Positions 47,512 through 57,280 of a stretch of 64,000 nt of DNA are shown here, one piece after another; within the stretch, counting starts at the first letter, position 1; every line of letters starts with the position of its first letter. A program made the translations under genes and the position numbers. The notes beneath the pieces were generated by a model. The model saw nothing but the letters and a program-made list of their open reading frames with translations, was not told the origin of the DNA and did not search any database. This DNA is from Corynebacterium terpenotabidum Y-11 (lineage in GTDB: Bacteria; Actinomycetota; Actinomycetes; Mycobacteriales; Mycobacteriaceae), in NCBI RefSeq assembly GCF_000418365.1, contig NC_021663.1, positions 1,736,001 to 1,800,000 of the forward strand, given 5' to 3'.

Positions 47512-48651
47512 TCAGTCCAGGGTGGACAGGGCTGCCAGGCGGCCCGCCGCTGCCACGATGTCCTCGTCAGTGGCGGTCAGTCCGATACGGACGTGCTTCT
47601 CCCCTGCCGGGCCGTAGAAGTCACCGGGGGCAACGAGGATCCCCAGGGCGGCCAGCCGGTCCACGGTCTCCCGGCCCGGCCGGTCCTCCGTGGCCCACAG
47701 GTACAGGCCTCCCTCGGAATCGTCGATGCGCATCCCGGCGTCCCGCACCGCGGCGGCGAGGACCTCACGACGGCGCCGGTAGCGCTCCTTCTGCAGGATC
47801 TCCTGACCGTCATCCTCCAGGGCGGCGACCGTCGCGGCCTGGACCGGTCCGGGCATCATGAGGCCGGCGTTCTTCCGAACCGCCAGCGCCTCGGCGATGA
47901 GGGCGCTGTCCCCGACCAGGAAACCGCTCCGGTAGGACGCCATGTTCGAGGTCTTCGACAGTGAGTGGACGGCGATGAGGTTCGTGAAGTCCCCGTCGCA
48001 GACCCGGGGGTCGAGCAGGGACACGGGAGCGTCCTGCTCGGCGGTGTTCCAGCCGAGACCGAGATAGCACTCGTCGGAGACGACGACCACATCCCGCTCG
48101 CGGGCGAATTCGACGAACTTCCGCAGGTGGTCGATACCGAGCACCTTGCCGTGCGGGTTCGCCGGGGAGTTGAGGAAGATCATCGCCGGGGTCTGTGGCC
48201 CGAGCTTGAGGAGCGAATCACTGCGCAGCACCTCGGCACCGGCGATCTTCGCCCCGACCTCGTACGTCGGGTACGCGAGTTCCGGGATGACCACTGTCTG
48301 GCCCGGGACCACGCCGAGGACGAAGGGCAGCCAGGCAATGGCTTCTTTCGTCCCGACGACGGGAAGCACCTGGTCGGTACCGACCCCGGGGACGCCGAAC
48401 CGCCGCTCCAGGGCGGAGACGATCGCGGCGCGCAGTTCCGGGGTTCCCACCGTCTGTGGGTAGCCCGGGGCGCCGGCGTTGACCGACAGGGCCAGTTGGA
48501 TCGACGGGGCGACCTCGTCGACAGGGGTGCCGACCGAGAGGTTGATGATGCCGTCCGGGTACGCGGCGGCCGTCGCCTTCGCGTCCTCGAGGGAGTCCCA
48601 CGGGAAGTCCGGCAATTCTGCGGAGAGTGTGCGGCGCACGGGTACGGTCAT
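47512..48651 (-). CDS. dapC: N-succinyldiaminopimelate aminotransferase
   Basis: PLP aminotransferase (fold I) between DapD and DapE. 379 residues. Substrate and PLP features: NLSVGTPVDEVAP, LPVVGTKEAIAWLPF, FLNSPANPHGKVL, VVVSDECYLGLGW, and the PLP lysine in VHSLSKTSNMASYRSGF. ATG 48651 with AGGACAGGAT upstream. It follows ferredoxin fdxC by 43 bp, as in M. tuberculosis (Rv1177-Rv1178). Confidence 0.95.
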   Translation of the reverse strand: MTVPVRRTLSAELPDFPWDSLEDAKATAAAYPDGIINLSVGTPVDEVAPSIQLALSVNAGAPGYPQTVGTPELRAAIVSALERRFGVPGVGTDQVLPVVGTKEAIAWLPFVLGVVPGQTVVIPELAYPTYEVGAKIAGAEVLRSDSLLKLGPQTPAMIFLNSPANPHGKVLGIDHLRKFVEFARERDVVVVSDECYLGLGWNTAEQDAPVSLLDPRVCDGDFTNLIAVHSLSKTSNMASYRSGFLVGDSALIAEALAVRKNAGLMMPGPVQAATVAALEDDGQEILQKERYRRRREVLAAAVRDAGMRIDDSEGGLYLWATEDRPGRETVDRLAALGILVAPGDFYGPAGEKHVRIGLTATDEDIVAAAGRLAALSTLD

Positions 48652-48694
48652 CGGATCCTGTCCTCGGTCGTTGGGGGGCTCGCTGCGGGCGTGG

Positions 48695-49018
48695 TCAGCC
48701 CTGGTTCTGCGGAGGCATCCGGGTGATGCCTTCGGGGTCGAAATCCTGGGGGCCGAGCTTCGCGGCTCCGCCCGGGTCGCCCAGCTCATCGAAAAAGGCG
48801 ACGTTGAAGTCGATGTAGTCCTCCCATTCGTCGGGGAGATCGTCCTCGTAGAAGATCGCCTCGGTCGGGCACACCGGTTCACAGGCGCCGCAGTCCACGC
48901 ACTCGTCGGGGTGGATGTAGAGCGATCGCTTGCCCTCGTAGATGCAGTCGACCGGGCATTCCTCCACGCATGCCCGGTCCATCACGTCGACGCAGGGTTG
49001 CGCGATAACGTAGGTCAT
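48695..49018 (-). CDS. fdxC: 7Fe-8S ferredoxin
   Basis: 107-residue electron carrier. The two cluster motifs are [17 protein letters not shown] (3Fe-4S site) and [12 protein letters not shown] (4Fe-4S), followed by the acidic C-terminal extension [22 protein letters not shown] usual for actinobacterial 7Fe ferredoxins. First gene of an fdxC-dapC pair; its upstream region (49019-49097) holds a candidate promoter. Confidence 0.95.
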   Translation of the reverse strand: MTYVIAQPCVDVMDRACVEECPVDCIYEGKRSLYIHPDECVDCGACEPVCPTEAIFYEDDLPDEWEDYIDFNVAFFDELGDPGGAAKLGPQDFDPEGITRMPPQNQG

Positions 49019-49097
49019 TGATTGTCACTTTCTGGAAAAGTCGTCACGTCGGCTGCCCGGCAGGTCGTCAGTACTGCTGACAGCACAGCTAATAGTG
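49019..49097 (-). promoter_or_regulatory. fdxC upstream region with -10-like box and inverted repeat
   Basis: TATTAG on the minus strand (49094 to 49089) is a possible -10 giving a leader of about 65 nt. Just inside it, GTCAG/CTGAC (49067-49071 and 49077-49081) form a small inverted repeat around 5 nt. A regulatory use is speculative. Confidence 0.35.
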
Positions 49098-49529
49098 TCA
49101 CTTCAACCGCAGCAATGCCCAACCGCCGCCGGCCAGGCCGACCGGCAGGAGAAGCAGTGTCCACAGTGAGCTCCCGAGGATCGTGTCCCCGCCGAGACCG
49201 GGTATCGCCGGCCAGAAGACGAGAATGAGGTAGCCCGCCAACCAGGTCCACAGGGGTGCTGCCGCTACGGACCGGTTGTCGGTCCACAACAACGCGGTCT
49301 TCGTCAGTACCACGAGGAACCACGGCGTGGCCACGATCGGCCAGGGGAAGGGGATGGATGTGTCCCCCACCGTGATCCGGGACCCGAGGTACAGCGCTGC
49401 GAGGAGAACGGCCGCGAGACCTCCGACACAGAGCCAGATGATCCCCGCGATGCGTTCACTGCGGGTGGTGTCCCGACGGACCTGACTGCGCTCCGGATCC
49501 CCCCAGTGGGGTTCGTTCGTCGTCAGCAT
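49098..49529 (-). CDS. Small integral membrane protein
   Basis: 143 residues with four predicted membrane helices (IAGIIWLCVGGLAAVLLAALYLG; WPIVATPWFLVVLTKTALLW; PLWTWLAGYLILVFWPAIPGL; LWTLLLLPVGLAGGGWALL). It lies between mshB and fdxC, a place where mycobacteria also have a small membrane protein (Rv1171). Function unknown. Start ATG 49529, 3 bp after mshB. Confidence 0.8.
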   Translation of the reverse strand: MLTTNEPHWGDPERSQVRRDTTRSERIAGIIWLCVGGLAAVLLAALYLGSRITVGDTSIPFPWPIVATPWFLVVLTKTALLWTDNRSVAAAPLWTWLAGYLILVFWPAIPGLGGDTILGSSLWTLLLLPVGLAGGGWALLRLK

Positions 49530-49532
49530 CGT

Positions 49533-50513
49533 CTACCTCCCTTCAGCGAATAGACAGTCTAGTCTGTCCAGTGTTTCCGTGGAAAGTCCGGACTCCCCGT
49601 CACGACGTTCCCCGAGGGTGTAACTCTCCGTGCCGACCAGCGGCTGGGTGATGAGGTTCGACAGGCAGAACGGGACCGGTGCCCCGTCCGCACCGGTCCG
49701 GGGATCGGCGATGACATCATAGGTCCGGCCGTCCGCGACCCACAGCTGGGTGGCGTGGGCGGACATCGCCGCCTGCTTCGCCGCCAGGTCGGCCGCCGTG
49801 CCCACCACCCGGGCGTCCACCTGCCGGGCCGGGACACTCGCCAGCTCGCCGGGCTCCGGCCACCGCCATCCGGCCGGTGGGTCACCGGCACGACGCAGCT
49901 CGGCGAGGCCGGCGTCAAGGACCTCCGTCTCCGTGACACACCACCAGATCCGGGCCGGGACCCACCGCCGCCCGGCGACCTGTGCCGCGACCGCCGAATG
50001 GGTCACCTCGTGGGCACGGATATGGTCGGGGTGCCCGTAGCCGCCGTCCGGTCCGTAGGTGACCAGGACGTGGGGCCGGTAGCGCTCGATCTCGTCGACG
50101 AGCGCGTCGACCGCGGCGTCACCGGACCGGACGAAGGCACGCGGGTCCGCGGCCGGCGGGGTGCCCGCCATCCCGGAGTCCCGCCACGTCGCGACCCCGC
50201 CGAGGAACCGCGGACGGGCGCACCCGGTGAGATCGTCGACGTTGACTCCGAGCGCCGCCAGCGCGCGCTGGAGTTCCGCGATCCGGTAACCGCCGAGCAG
50301 CCCGGACCGGTCGGCGATAAGCGCCTGGTACTTCTCCCCGATGACCTCGCCTTCTTCACCGAGGGTGCAGGTGACCACCGTGACATCGGCGCCGCGGCGG
50401 GCCCACTGGGTCAGCGCGAGGCCGGTCCACAGTGATTCATCGTCCGGGTGCGCGTGGACGGCGAGGACGCGGAGGCCGACGAGATCCTCCGTCGCTGGTC
50501 CGGTGACTGTCAT
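49533..50513 (-). CDS. mshB: Mycothiol deacetylase (GlcNAc-Ins deacetylase)
   Basis: Deacetylates 1D-myo-inositol 2-acetamido-2-deoxy-alpha-D-glucopyranoside for mycothiol. 326 residues with the zinc motif AVHAHPDDESLWTG near residue 20 and a third ligand in GYGHPDHIRAHEV. Other signatures: VTCTLGEEGEVIGEKYQAL, YRIAELQRALAALGV. ATG 50513 overlaps the upstream gene's stop by 4 bp (ATGA). Confidence 0.95.
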   Translation of the reverse strand: MTVTGPATEDLVGLRVLAVHAHPDDESLWTGLALTQWARRGADVTVVTCTLGEEGEVIGEKYQALIADRSGLLGGYRIAELQRALAALGVNVDDLTGCARPRFLGGVATWRDSGMAGTPPAADPRAFVRSGDAAVDALVDEIERYRPHVLVTYGPDGGYGHPDHIRAHEVTHSAVAAQVAGRRWVPARIWWCVTETEVLDAGLAELRRAGDPPAGWRWPEPGELASVPARQVDARVVGTAADLAAKQAAMSAHATQLWVADGRTYDVIADPRTGADGAPVPFCLSNLITQPLVGTESYTLGERRDGESGLSTETLDRLDCLFAEGR

Positions 50514-52471
50514 GGCGTCTTCTCCTCGGTGGTCGTCGGGGCAGCTGATGTGGTCGTGTCCCCGGTCCGTCGCCACTGCCCGGCGCTGATGAAGGGGCCG
50601 GTCTCCCGGTCGAGTGGCCAGTCCGCCAGCTGAGGTTCGGGCCCGACCAGGTCCCCGCCGACGGCGATGACCTGCCGGTCGGAGATCAGCGGGACATCGA
50701 CGCGGTATCCGGTGACCAGAGCGTCGACCTGTGCCACCGCCGTATCAACGACGATGGCGAGGGCGTCCTCCCCGGCGACCTGGCCGGCAGTGAGGCGGGC
50801 GGTGTCCACGATCTCGTCGACGGCGGTGTCACAGAGGCCGGAGATGTTGACGGTCCGGCCGGACACCGTACCGCTGTCACCGGACTCTCCCGGTTCGGTC
50901 GGCTCCGCCGTCGTCGACGCCGACGCGGATGGCGACGCCGCCTCGGATGTGGCGGGTACTGACGCTGACGTCGAAGCTGCCGTGACCGAGGGCAGGGTGG
51001 CGGACGGACGTGTCAGCTCACGGTCGGCGCTGTCGCAGCTGTACCGGTCCGCCAGATCGGACAGCGTCTCCGGGGCCTCCTGCCACGCGACAACGGCGTC
51101 GACCTCACCCTGGGGAAGGAAGGACCCGTAGAGGTCCTCGGCGGAGCGGGTGACGGTCTCCGCTGAGATCCCGGCGTCCTCCAGTTGGTCGACGATGCGC
51201 CGTGCAGCCTCGACGGCGGTGTCGTCTGAGCTGTCCGCCCCGATCCTCAGCGGGGTGAGCCCACTGTCCACCGCGGGCAGATCGGGGGCATTGGTGAGCT
51301 CCGCGCGGGTCTGGCCTGGTTCTGTCCGTCCGGTCTGGCTGGAGTTCACCGTGGTTCCGTCGGTGTCGTCGACCCCGGCGCCGGTCTCCGGCGGTGTCGC
51401 TGTCGGATCTCCCGTGAGGATCCGGGCGAGAGCAGTGGTGTCGAGGGCGTCGATGACCTCGTCCCGGTTCTCCACGGTCGCCATCCGGGGAGCCGTGGTG
51501 TTCAGCGTGAGCACGAGATCCGGGCGACGTGTCATGGTCCGCACCTGCGTCCCGGGCACCGAACCAAGAGACTCGGTGGTGACCGCACTCTCACCGGTCA
51601 GCAGCATCTGCAGTTGGCCGGTCCGCAGCATCTGGGACGCGGTGGACTCGTCCGGGACGACGGAAAGGACCAACCGGTCAGCCTGTGCCGGGTTCTCCCC
51701 CCAGAAGCGCTCATTGCGCTCCAGTTCGACCGTGCCCCGCGCAGTGTCCACCGCACGGACCCGGTAGACCCCGCCGGAGGCTGCGGGCACACCCGACATC
51801 ATCGTGGCGAAACTCCGGTCCTCCGACCGGTAGATATGGCTGGGCAACAGGTCAGCGAAGAGTTCACGCCAGTCCGGATCGGGTTCGGCGAAGGTCACGT
51901 CAACCGTCCGCGCCCCGGCCGACACCGCCAGGTCGTCGATGTTCGCGTAGCCGGCCGGGTCAAGCACCCCCGGGCGCGTGGTGATCTGCTCCCACAGGTA
52001 GGAGAAATCGGCGCCGGTCACCGGGGTACCGTCCGACCACTGGGCGGTGGGACGCAGGACGTACCGCACCTTCGTCGGCGCGATCTCCGTCCCTTCCACC
52101 ACGGTGACGGAGGCGAGAAGGTCGGAATTCAACTCGGTCCGACGCCCGTCCCCGTCGGTCGGTGCCGTGAAGGCGCTCGGCAGGGTGAGCTGCGCGATGA
52201 CACTGGTCGCCAGAGACTGGGACCCGACCAGGTGGGGATTGAAATCCGTGGGGAGACTGTCCACCCCCACGGTGACGGTCCGCAGCTCCTCCGCCGCTGT
52301 GCCCTGCGGCTCCGCGGTCTCGGTGGCGGAATCGTCGGTCTGCGGCGCGGCGACGGTCGGAGCGTCCCCGGGACGCGCCTGGCACCCGACCAACGCACCG
52401 GTGAGGAGAACGGGGACGGACGCGGCGGCCAGGACAGAGAGAAGCCGCCGGGGGCGACCTGATGTGCTCAC
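50510..52471 (-). CDS. ABC-transporter solute-binding lipoprotein, family 5 (peptide type)
   Basis: 653 residues. Signal peptide with lipobox LVGC near residue 30. The SBP_bac_5 fold follows (VTVGVDSLPTDFNPHLVG, RYVLRPTAQWSDGTPVTGADFSYLWEQI, LERNERFWGENPAQADRLVLSVV). Middle and C-terminal parts have Thr/Ser/Ala-rich low-complexity insertions (ATSEAASPSASASTTAEPTEP). No permease or ATPase is next to it; upstream of mshB as in M. tuberculosis (Rv1166 LpqW-type). LpqW affects cell-wall glycolipid synthesis, a possible role here. GTG 52471 with AAAGGAG. Confidence 0.87.
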   Translation of the reverse strand: MSTSGRPRRLLSVLAAASVPVLLTGALVGCQARPGDAPTVAAPQTDDSATETAEPQGTAAEELRTVTVGVDSLPTDFNPHLVGSQSLATSVIAQLTLPSAFTAPTDGDGRRTELNSDLLASVTVVEGTEIAPTKVRYVLRPTAQWSDGTPVTGADFSYLWEQITTRPGVLDPAGYANIDDLAVSAGARTVDVTFAEPDPDWRELFADLLPSHIYRSEDRSFATMMSGVPAASGGVYRVRAVDTARGTVELERNERFWGENPAQADRLVLSVVPDESTASQMLRTGQLQMLLTGESAVTTESLGSVPGTQVRTMTRRPDLVLTLNTTAPRMATVENRDEVIDALDTTALARILTGDPTATPPETGAGVDDTDGTTVNSSQTGRTEPGQTRAELTNAPDLPAVDSGLTPLRIGADSSDDTAVEAARRIVDQLEDAGISAETVTRSAEDLYGSFLPQGEVDAVVAWQEAPETLSDLADRYSCDSADRELTRPSATLPSVTAASTSASVPATSEAASPSASASTTAEPTEPGESGDSGTVSGRTVNISGLCDTAVDEIVDTARLTAGQVAGEDALAIVVDTAVAQVDALVTGYRVDVPLISDRQVIAVGGDLVGPEPQLADWPLDRETGPFISAGQWRRTGDTTTSAAPTTTEEKTP

Positions 52472-52501
52472 TCCCGACGGCTCCTTTCAGTTGGACCGGA
52501 C

Positions 52502-54412
52502 TCAGTTCTTGTTGCGTGCCTTCATCCGGGAGGCGGCGCGGGCGCGCTCTGTGGCACCCAAGACTACCTTGCGGACACGGATGGCATCCGGGGTGACCTC
52601 GACGCACTCGTCGTGGCCACAGAATTCCATCGCCTCGTCCAGGGAGAGGTTGCGGGCCTTGGCCAGCGTCACGGTGGCGTCCGCGGTGGCGGAACGCATG
52701 TTCGTGAGCTTCTTCTCCTTGGTGATGTTGATGTCCATGTCTTCGTCGCGGTTGTTCTGGCCGACGACCATGCCCTCATAGGTCTCGGTACCGGGCTCGA
52801 CGAAGAAGCTGCCGCGGTCGGCGAGCTGGGTCAGCGCGTAGGCGGTGATCTGACCGGTGCGGTCGGCGACGAGGGAACCGTTGGGACGGTCCTTGATCTC
52901 GCCGGCCCAGGCGTCGTACCCGGCGGAGTAGCTGTTGGCGATACCGGTACCGCGGGTCTCGGTCATGAAGATGGTGCGGAAACCGATGAGGCCACGGGCC
53001 GGGACGGTGAAGTTCATCCGGATCCACCCGTTGCCGGTGTTGTCCATGCCCTCCATCCGACCCTTGCGGGCCGCCATGAGCTGGGTGATGGCGCCGAGGT
53101 GCTCCTCGGGGACGTCGATGACCATGTGCTCCCAGGGCTCCTGGAGCTTGCCGTCGACGGTCTTGGTGACCACCTGCGGCTTACCGACGGTGAGCTCGAA
53201 GCCCTCGCGGCGCATCGTCTCGACGAGGATGGACAGCGCCATCTCGCCACGGCCCTGCACCTCCCAGGCGTCGGGACGCTCGGTCGGCAGCACCCTGATG
53301 GAGACGTTACCCACGAGTTCCTGGTCGAGACGGTTCTTCACGACGCGGGCGGTGAGCTGCTTGCCGGAACGGCCGGCCATCGGGGAGGTGTTCACTCCGA
53401 TGGTCATGGAGATCGCGGGCTCGTCGACGGTGATCTTCGGCAGGGCGACCGGGTTCTCCGGGTCAGCGAGGGTGTCACCGATCATGACGTCCTCGATGCC
53501 GGAGATGGCCGCGATGTCACCGGCGATGACCTCGTCGGTGGGGACGCGGTCCACGCCGACGGTGCGCAGCAGCTCCGAGATCTTCACGGTCTTGGTGTGC
53601 TGGTCACCGTTCTCGTCGTAGTGGATCCAGGCAACCTGCTGGCCCTTGTGGAGGGAACCGGCGAAGACGCGGACCAGGCCGATACGACCGAGGAAGTTGG
53701 AGGAGTCCAGGTTGGTGACGTGGGCCTGCAGCGGGGCGTCGTGCTCGGCGGACGGCTCCGGCAGGACGTCGTAGATGACGTCGAAGAGGGACTGCAGGTC
53801 TTCAGCCTCGGGAATGTTGCCGTTGCCGGGGTTGTCGGTGGACGCCTTGCCGGCGCGGCCGGAAGTGTAGATCACCGGAAGATCGAGGAGGGTCTCGGCG
53901 GCCTCGGCGGCCTCCGGGTCATCGAGAGCGGAGGCCAGCTCAAGCAGCAGGTCCTGGGCCTCGGAGACAACCTCATCGATACGCGCGTCCGGACGGTCGG
54001 TCTTGTTGACGCAGATGATGACCGGCATCTTGGCCTCGAGGGCCTTGCCGAGCACGAAACGGGTCTGCGGCAGCGGACCCTCCGAGGCGTCGATGAGCAG
54101 GACGACGCCGTCGACCATGGACAGGGCACGCTCGACCTCGCCACCGAAGTCGGCGTGGCCGGGGGTGTCGATGACGTTGATGATCAGGTCGGACCCGTCC
54201 TTGCCCGCACCCACGCGCCGGATGGCGGTGTTCTTGGCGAGGATGGTGATGCCCTTCTCCTTCTCCAGGTCACCCGAGTCCATGACACGGTCCTCCACCT
54301 CAGCGTGGGCGTCGAAGACACCCGACTGACGCAGCATCGCGTCGACGAGAGTGGTCTTGCCGTGGTCAACGTGCGCGACGATGGCGACATTGCGGAATTC
54401 AGTCAGTGACAC
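52502..54412 (-). CDS. typA: Ribosome-associated GTPase TypA/BipA
   Basis: 636-residue translational GTPase: G1 AIVAHVDHGKTTLVDAML, G3 DTPGHADFGGEV, G4 NKTDRPDARI, domains II, III, V and a unique C-terminal domain (VGQNNRDEDMDINITKEKKLTNMRSATADATV). Acts in ribosome assembly and stress growth. The start is GTG; TATAAG about 20 nt upstream may be its -10. The C-terminus ends RMKARNKN. Confidence 0.96.
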   Translation of the reverse strand: MSLTEFRNVAIVAHVDHGKTTLVDAMLRQSGVFDAHAEVEDRVMDSGDLEKEKGITILAKNTAIRRVGAGKDGSDLIINVIDTPGHADFGGEVERALSMVDGVVLLIDASEGPLPQTRFVLGKALEAKMPVIICVNKTDRPDARIDEVVSEAQDLLLELASALDDPEAAEAAETLLDLPVIYTSGRAGKASTDNPGNGNIPEAEDLQSLFDVIYDVLPEPSAEHDAPLQAHVTNLDSSNFLGRIGLVRVFAGSLHKGQQVAWIHYDENGDQHTKTVKISELLRTVGVDRVPTDEVIAGDIAAISGIEDVMIGDTLADPENPVALPKITVDEPAISMTIGVNTSPMAGRSGKQLTARVVKNRLDQELVGNVSIRVLPTERPDAWEVQGRGEMALSILVETMRREGFELTVGKPQVVTKTVDGKLQEPWEHMVIDVPEEHLGAITQLMAARKGRMEGMDNTGNGWIRMNFTVPARGLIGFRTIFMTETRGTGIANSYSAGYDAWAGEIKDRPNGSLVADRTGQITAYALTQLADRGSFFVEPGTETYEGMVVGQNNRDEDMDINITKEKKLTNMRSATADATVTLAKARNLSLDEAMEFCGHDECVEVTPDAIRVRKVVLGATERARAASRMKARNKN

Positions 54413-54569
54413 AGATCCAGGTCTTCCTTATAGAGCGGGGAGAAACAGCATTGGGGCATGTCGGCGCCGGGGAACCGGCAACGGACATACGGACGGGGGT
54501 ACAGCGTACTCGACAACCCGGATAATGTTCTCATCAGACATGGCCACCCGTAACGGATGTGACGTGTGT

Positions 54570-54597
54570 TACTGTTAAGGGAGATGTGAGTTCACAT
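54570..54597 (+). promoter_or_regulatory. Promoter with palindromic leader element before the secreted protein gene
   Basis: TACTGT (54570-54575) is a -10 box. Nine nt later ATGTGA/TCACAT (54584-54597) form a 6-bp palindrome with 2-nt spacer, in or just after the transcription start. It could be an operator or an RNA hairpin; it does not match GlxR, whose half-sites are 6 nt apart. Confidence 0.35.
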
Positions 54598-54616
54598 GAA
54601 GACGGAAAGGCTCCAC

Positions 54617-55309
54617 GTGTCCACCACCCGACGTCCCCGGCGCGCAGTTGCCGCGGTGCTCGCCGCCGCGACCGCGCTTGCCGTTCCCACCGTGATTGTC
54701 CCCACCGCCGCCGCGCAGACGCCGATTGTGGTCCCGGTCGATGAACTCGGTCGCCCCACCGCTGAGCTCCTGGATCAGGTGGAGGCCTTCGCCAACCAGC
54801 CCGACTTGCCCGAACAGGTCAGTGGCATCCTCCTCCGGGTCGTCAGCTTCTTCCGCGGCGATGGGGAGGCTGGCGTCGCCCTCCCGGAGAACGGCCCCGC
54901 CTTCACCCAGTTCGGCTGGCCGACCGTGGCCACCGAGTGCATCGGTGGTTCGTCCAACGCGGTCGGTACGGCCATCGCTGTGCCGGGCCCCGCCCTCATC
55001 CCGCTGCCGGGTATCCCTGCCAGCCAGACCGGGTTCGTCTTCACCGCTCTGGGCACTGGACCGGCCGCCGCCGAGCAGACCACGTCGATGCAGGTCCACT
55101 GGCTGAACCTCAACACTGGACAGACCGGGATCACTCCGCTGCTGCCGGGCACGATGAACCTTGACGGCCCCGGCACGGTCAACGGCACCGCCGACACGGG
55201 ATCCGGGACCGTCCTCGCAGTCCTGTCGGGCGGCATCACCACGAATGAGGAGAGCGGCCCGGTGAACTGCCAGTTCGCTCCGACGGTCGGACTGACCACC
55301 GTCGCGTAA
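54617..55309 (+). CDS. Secreted protein of the Rv1157c-like family
   Basis: About 230 residues. Signal peptide: basic RRPRRAVAAVLAAATALAVP then VPTAAAQT cleavage. The mature protein is hydrophobic-neutral with repeated Gly/Thr patterns; cysteines in ATECIGGS and GPVNCQFAP may pair. Similar secreted proteins lie near typA in mycobacteria. GTG 54617 with GGAAAGG at 6 nt is preferred; ATG 54596 upstream is possible but badly spaced from a ribosome site. Function unknown. Confidence 0.72.
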   Translation: MSTTRRPRRAVAAVLAAATALAVPTVIVPTAAAQTPIVVPVDELGRPTAELLDQVEAFANQPDLPEQVSGILLRVVSFFRGDGEAGVALPENGPAFTQFGWPTVATECIGGSSNAVGTAIAVPGPALIPLPGIPASQTGFVFTALGTGPAAAEQTTSMQVHWLNLNTGQTGITPLLPGTMNLDGPGTVNGTADTGSGTVLAVLSGGITTNEESGPVNCQFAPTVGLTTVA

Positions 55310-55350
55310 CGCATCCGGCACCGGCGGGCCGACCGTGGTAGAACCAGGTC

Positions 55351-55929
55351 ATGTCGGATCCGCACCCCCCGAAGGTCGAGACCTTCGACACCTCCGCCGG
55401 TATCAACATCGACCCCAAGGGGTTCCACCGCGCTGTGGAGCGGTGGGGAGGCGACGCCACCGGTGATAACCCGACCCTCTACATGGCACGCACCGCCGAT
55501 CACCCGCGGTTCGGGTATCTGGAGAGCTGGTTATTGCCCGCCCTCGATCTGCGGGTCAACCGGTTCCACTTCCGCAACGGGACCGGCCACGGACCGTACC
55601 CCGGTCAGGATCTCTACATCGACATCGCCGTCGTCGACCCACCCACATCCGCCGGACCGTCGACCTGGCGCACCACCGACCTCTATATCGACGTGGTGAC
55701 CTATGCCGACGGCAGGTGGGAGGTTCTCGATCTCGAGGAACTCGGGGACGCCCTGACCGCCGGCCACCTCGACCCCGCCACGACCAGCCGCGCCCTCGCC
55801 GCGGCACAACAGGTCTGCACCGGGCTGGTCACCTCAGGATCGGTGGACGCCTGGCTCCGGGACCGCGGCTTCCCCCTGAGCTGGGCCGCCCCTGACGAGG
55901 TGGTACCCGCCCCACCCGGCGACGTCTAG
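55351..55929 (+). CDS. DUF402 domain protein
   Basis: 192 residues. Contains the DUF402 pattern: YLESWLLPALDLRVNRFHFRNG, DLYIDVVTYADGRWEVLDLEELGDALTAGHLD (FomD-like), which in relatives is a nucleoside-diphosphate or RNA-capping-related phosphatase fold. TAGAAC is 6 nt before ATG 55351. Stop codon overlaps the fadE stop in CTAG. Confidence 0.78.
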   Translation: MSDPHPPKVETFDTSAGINIDPKGFHRAVERWGGDATGDNPTLYMARTADHPRFGYLESWLLPALDLRVNRFHFRNGTGHGPYPGQDLYIDIAVVDPPTSAGPSTWRTTDLYIDVVTYADGRWEVLDLEELGDALTAGHLDPATTSRALAAAQQVCTGLVTSGSVDAWLRDRGFPLSWAAPDEVVPAPPGDV

Positions 55930-57095
55930 CCGAGGATCTGGCGTCCCATGACCATGCGGCAGACCTGGTTGGTACCTTCGTAGATCTGCGTGATCTTCGC
56001 GTCGCGCATCATCCGCTCGACCGGGAAATCGCGGGTGTAGCCGTAGCCGCCGAGCAACTGGATAGCGTCGAGGGTGACCTCCATGGCGATGTCCGAGGCA
56101 AAGGCCTTGGAACCGGCAGCCATGAGACCCAGCTTCCCGCCGTCCTCCGCCACACCACGCTCCGCGTTGGAGGCGGCCGTGTAGATCATCAGCCGGGCGG
56201 CGTCGATCTTCATCTTCATGTCGGCGAGGGTGAACTGGGTGTTCTGGAAGGCGGCGATCGGCTTGCCGAACTGCTTGCGCTCCTTGACGTACGCCACGGC
56301 GGCGTCGAAGGCACCCTGGGCAATGCCGAGAGCCTGGGCGCCGATGGTCGGCCGGGTGTGGTCGAGGGTTTCCAGGGCGGTCTTGAAGCCGGTCCCCTCC
56401 TCGCCGATCATCCGGTCCGCGGGGACGCGGCAGTCCTCGAAGTACAGTTCGGCGGTGGGCGACCCCTTGATCCCCAGCTTGTGCTCCAGACCGCCCACGC
56501 GGAACCCCGGGTCATCCTTGTGCACCATGAACGCCGAAATGCCACGGGCGCCGGCCTCCGGATCGGTGACCGCCATGACGGTGAGCCAGGTGGCCTTGCT
56601 GCCGTTGGTGATGAAGCACTTGGAACCGTTGATGACCCATTCATCGCCGTCGCGGACCGCGCGGGTCTTCATTCCGGCGGCATCGGACCCCGCCTCACGC
56701 TCGGTGAGACCGTAGGCTGCCAGTGCCCCGCCGGCGATGTCCGGGAGGACCTTTGCCTTGAGCTCCTCGGAGCCACGCAGGATCAGCCCCATCGTGCCGA
56801 GCTTGTTGACGGCGGGAATGAGCGAGGACGCACCACAGACCCGGGCAACTTCCTCGATGACGATGACGGCGGCGAGGGAGTCCGCCCCCTGACCGCCGAA
56901 CTCCTCGGGGATGTGCACGGCGTTGAAGCCGGACTCGTTCAGAGCGTTCAGCGCCTCCTCGGGGAACCGCTCGTTCTCGTCGACCGCTGCGGCATAGGGG
57001 GCGATCTCCTGCTCTGCCAGCTGCCGGATCGCGTCGCGGAGCTCACGGTATTCCTCGGGAAGCTGGAAGAGACTGAACTCGGGATTGACGGCCAT
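55926..57095 (-). CDS. fadE25: Acyl-CoA dehydrogenase (FadE25-like)
   Basis: FAD enzyme that makes the alpha-beta double bond in acyl-CoA. 389 residues, the same length as M. tuberculosis FadE25, with close similarity across the whole protein: IPEEFGGQGADSLAAVIVIEEVARV, YGLTEREAGSDAAGM, HKLGIKGSPTAELYFEDCRVP, DHTRPTIGAQALGIAQGAFDAAVAYVKERKQFGKPI and DAIQLLGGYGYTRDFPVERMMRDAKITQIYEGTNQ, where the catalytic glutamate is in YEGTNQ. ATG 57095 with AGGAGA. Complements the acyl-CoA ligase near 2 kb. Confidence 0.93.
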   Translation of the reverse strand: MAVNPEFSLFQLPEEYRELRDAIRQLAEQEIAPYAAAVDENERFPEEALNALNESGFNAVHIPEEFGGQGADSLAAVIVIEEVARVCGASSLIPAVNKLGTMGLILRGSEELKAKVLPDIAGGALAAYGLTEREAGSDAAGMKTRAVRDGDEWVINGSKCFITNGSKATWLTVMAVTDPEAGARGISAFMVHKDDPGFRVGGLEHKLGIKGSPTAELYFEDCRVPADRMIGEEGTGFKTALETLDHTRPTIGAQALGIAQGAFDAAVAYVKERKQFGKPIAAFQNTQFTLADMKMKIDAARLMIYTAASNAERGVAEDGGKLGLMAAGSKAFASDIAMEVTLDAIQLLGGYGYTRDFPVERMMRDAKITQIYEGTNQVCRMVMGRQILG

Positions 57096-57280
57096 GAATT
57101 CTCCTGTGCTGAGTGTCGTTCACAACGTCCCGTACGGACGGACGGGACAGGAGGTGGTTTGGCCCGAACAAGTTTTATGTCGTTTTCCGCACCACCTGAC
57201 CCCGTAGATGGTAGTACGAGCTCGCCGTGAGCGTGCCCGTTCGGGTCAATCACACGCGCCACAGGCGTACCCTGACTCAC

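Noticed and set aside
54584..54597. GlxR-type operator before the secreted protein gene
   Set aside because: The palindrome has TGTGA/TCACA halves but with a 2-nt spacer instead of 6, so it is listed only as an unspecified palindrome.
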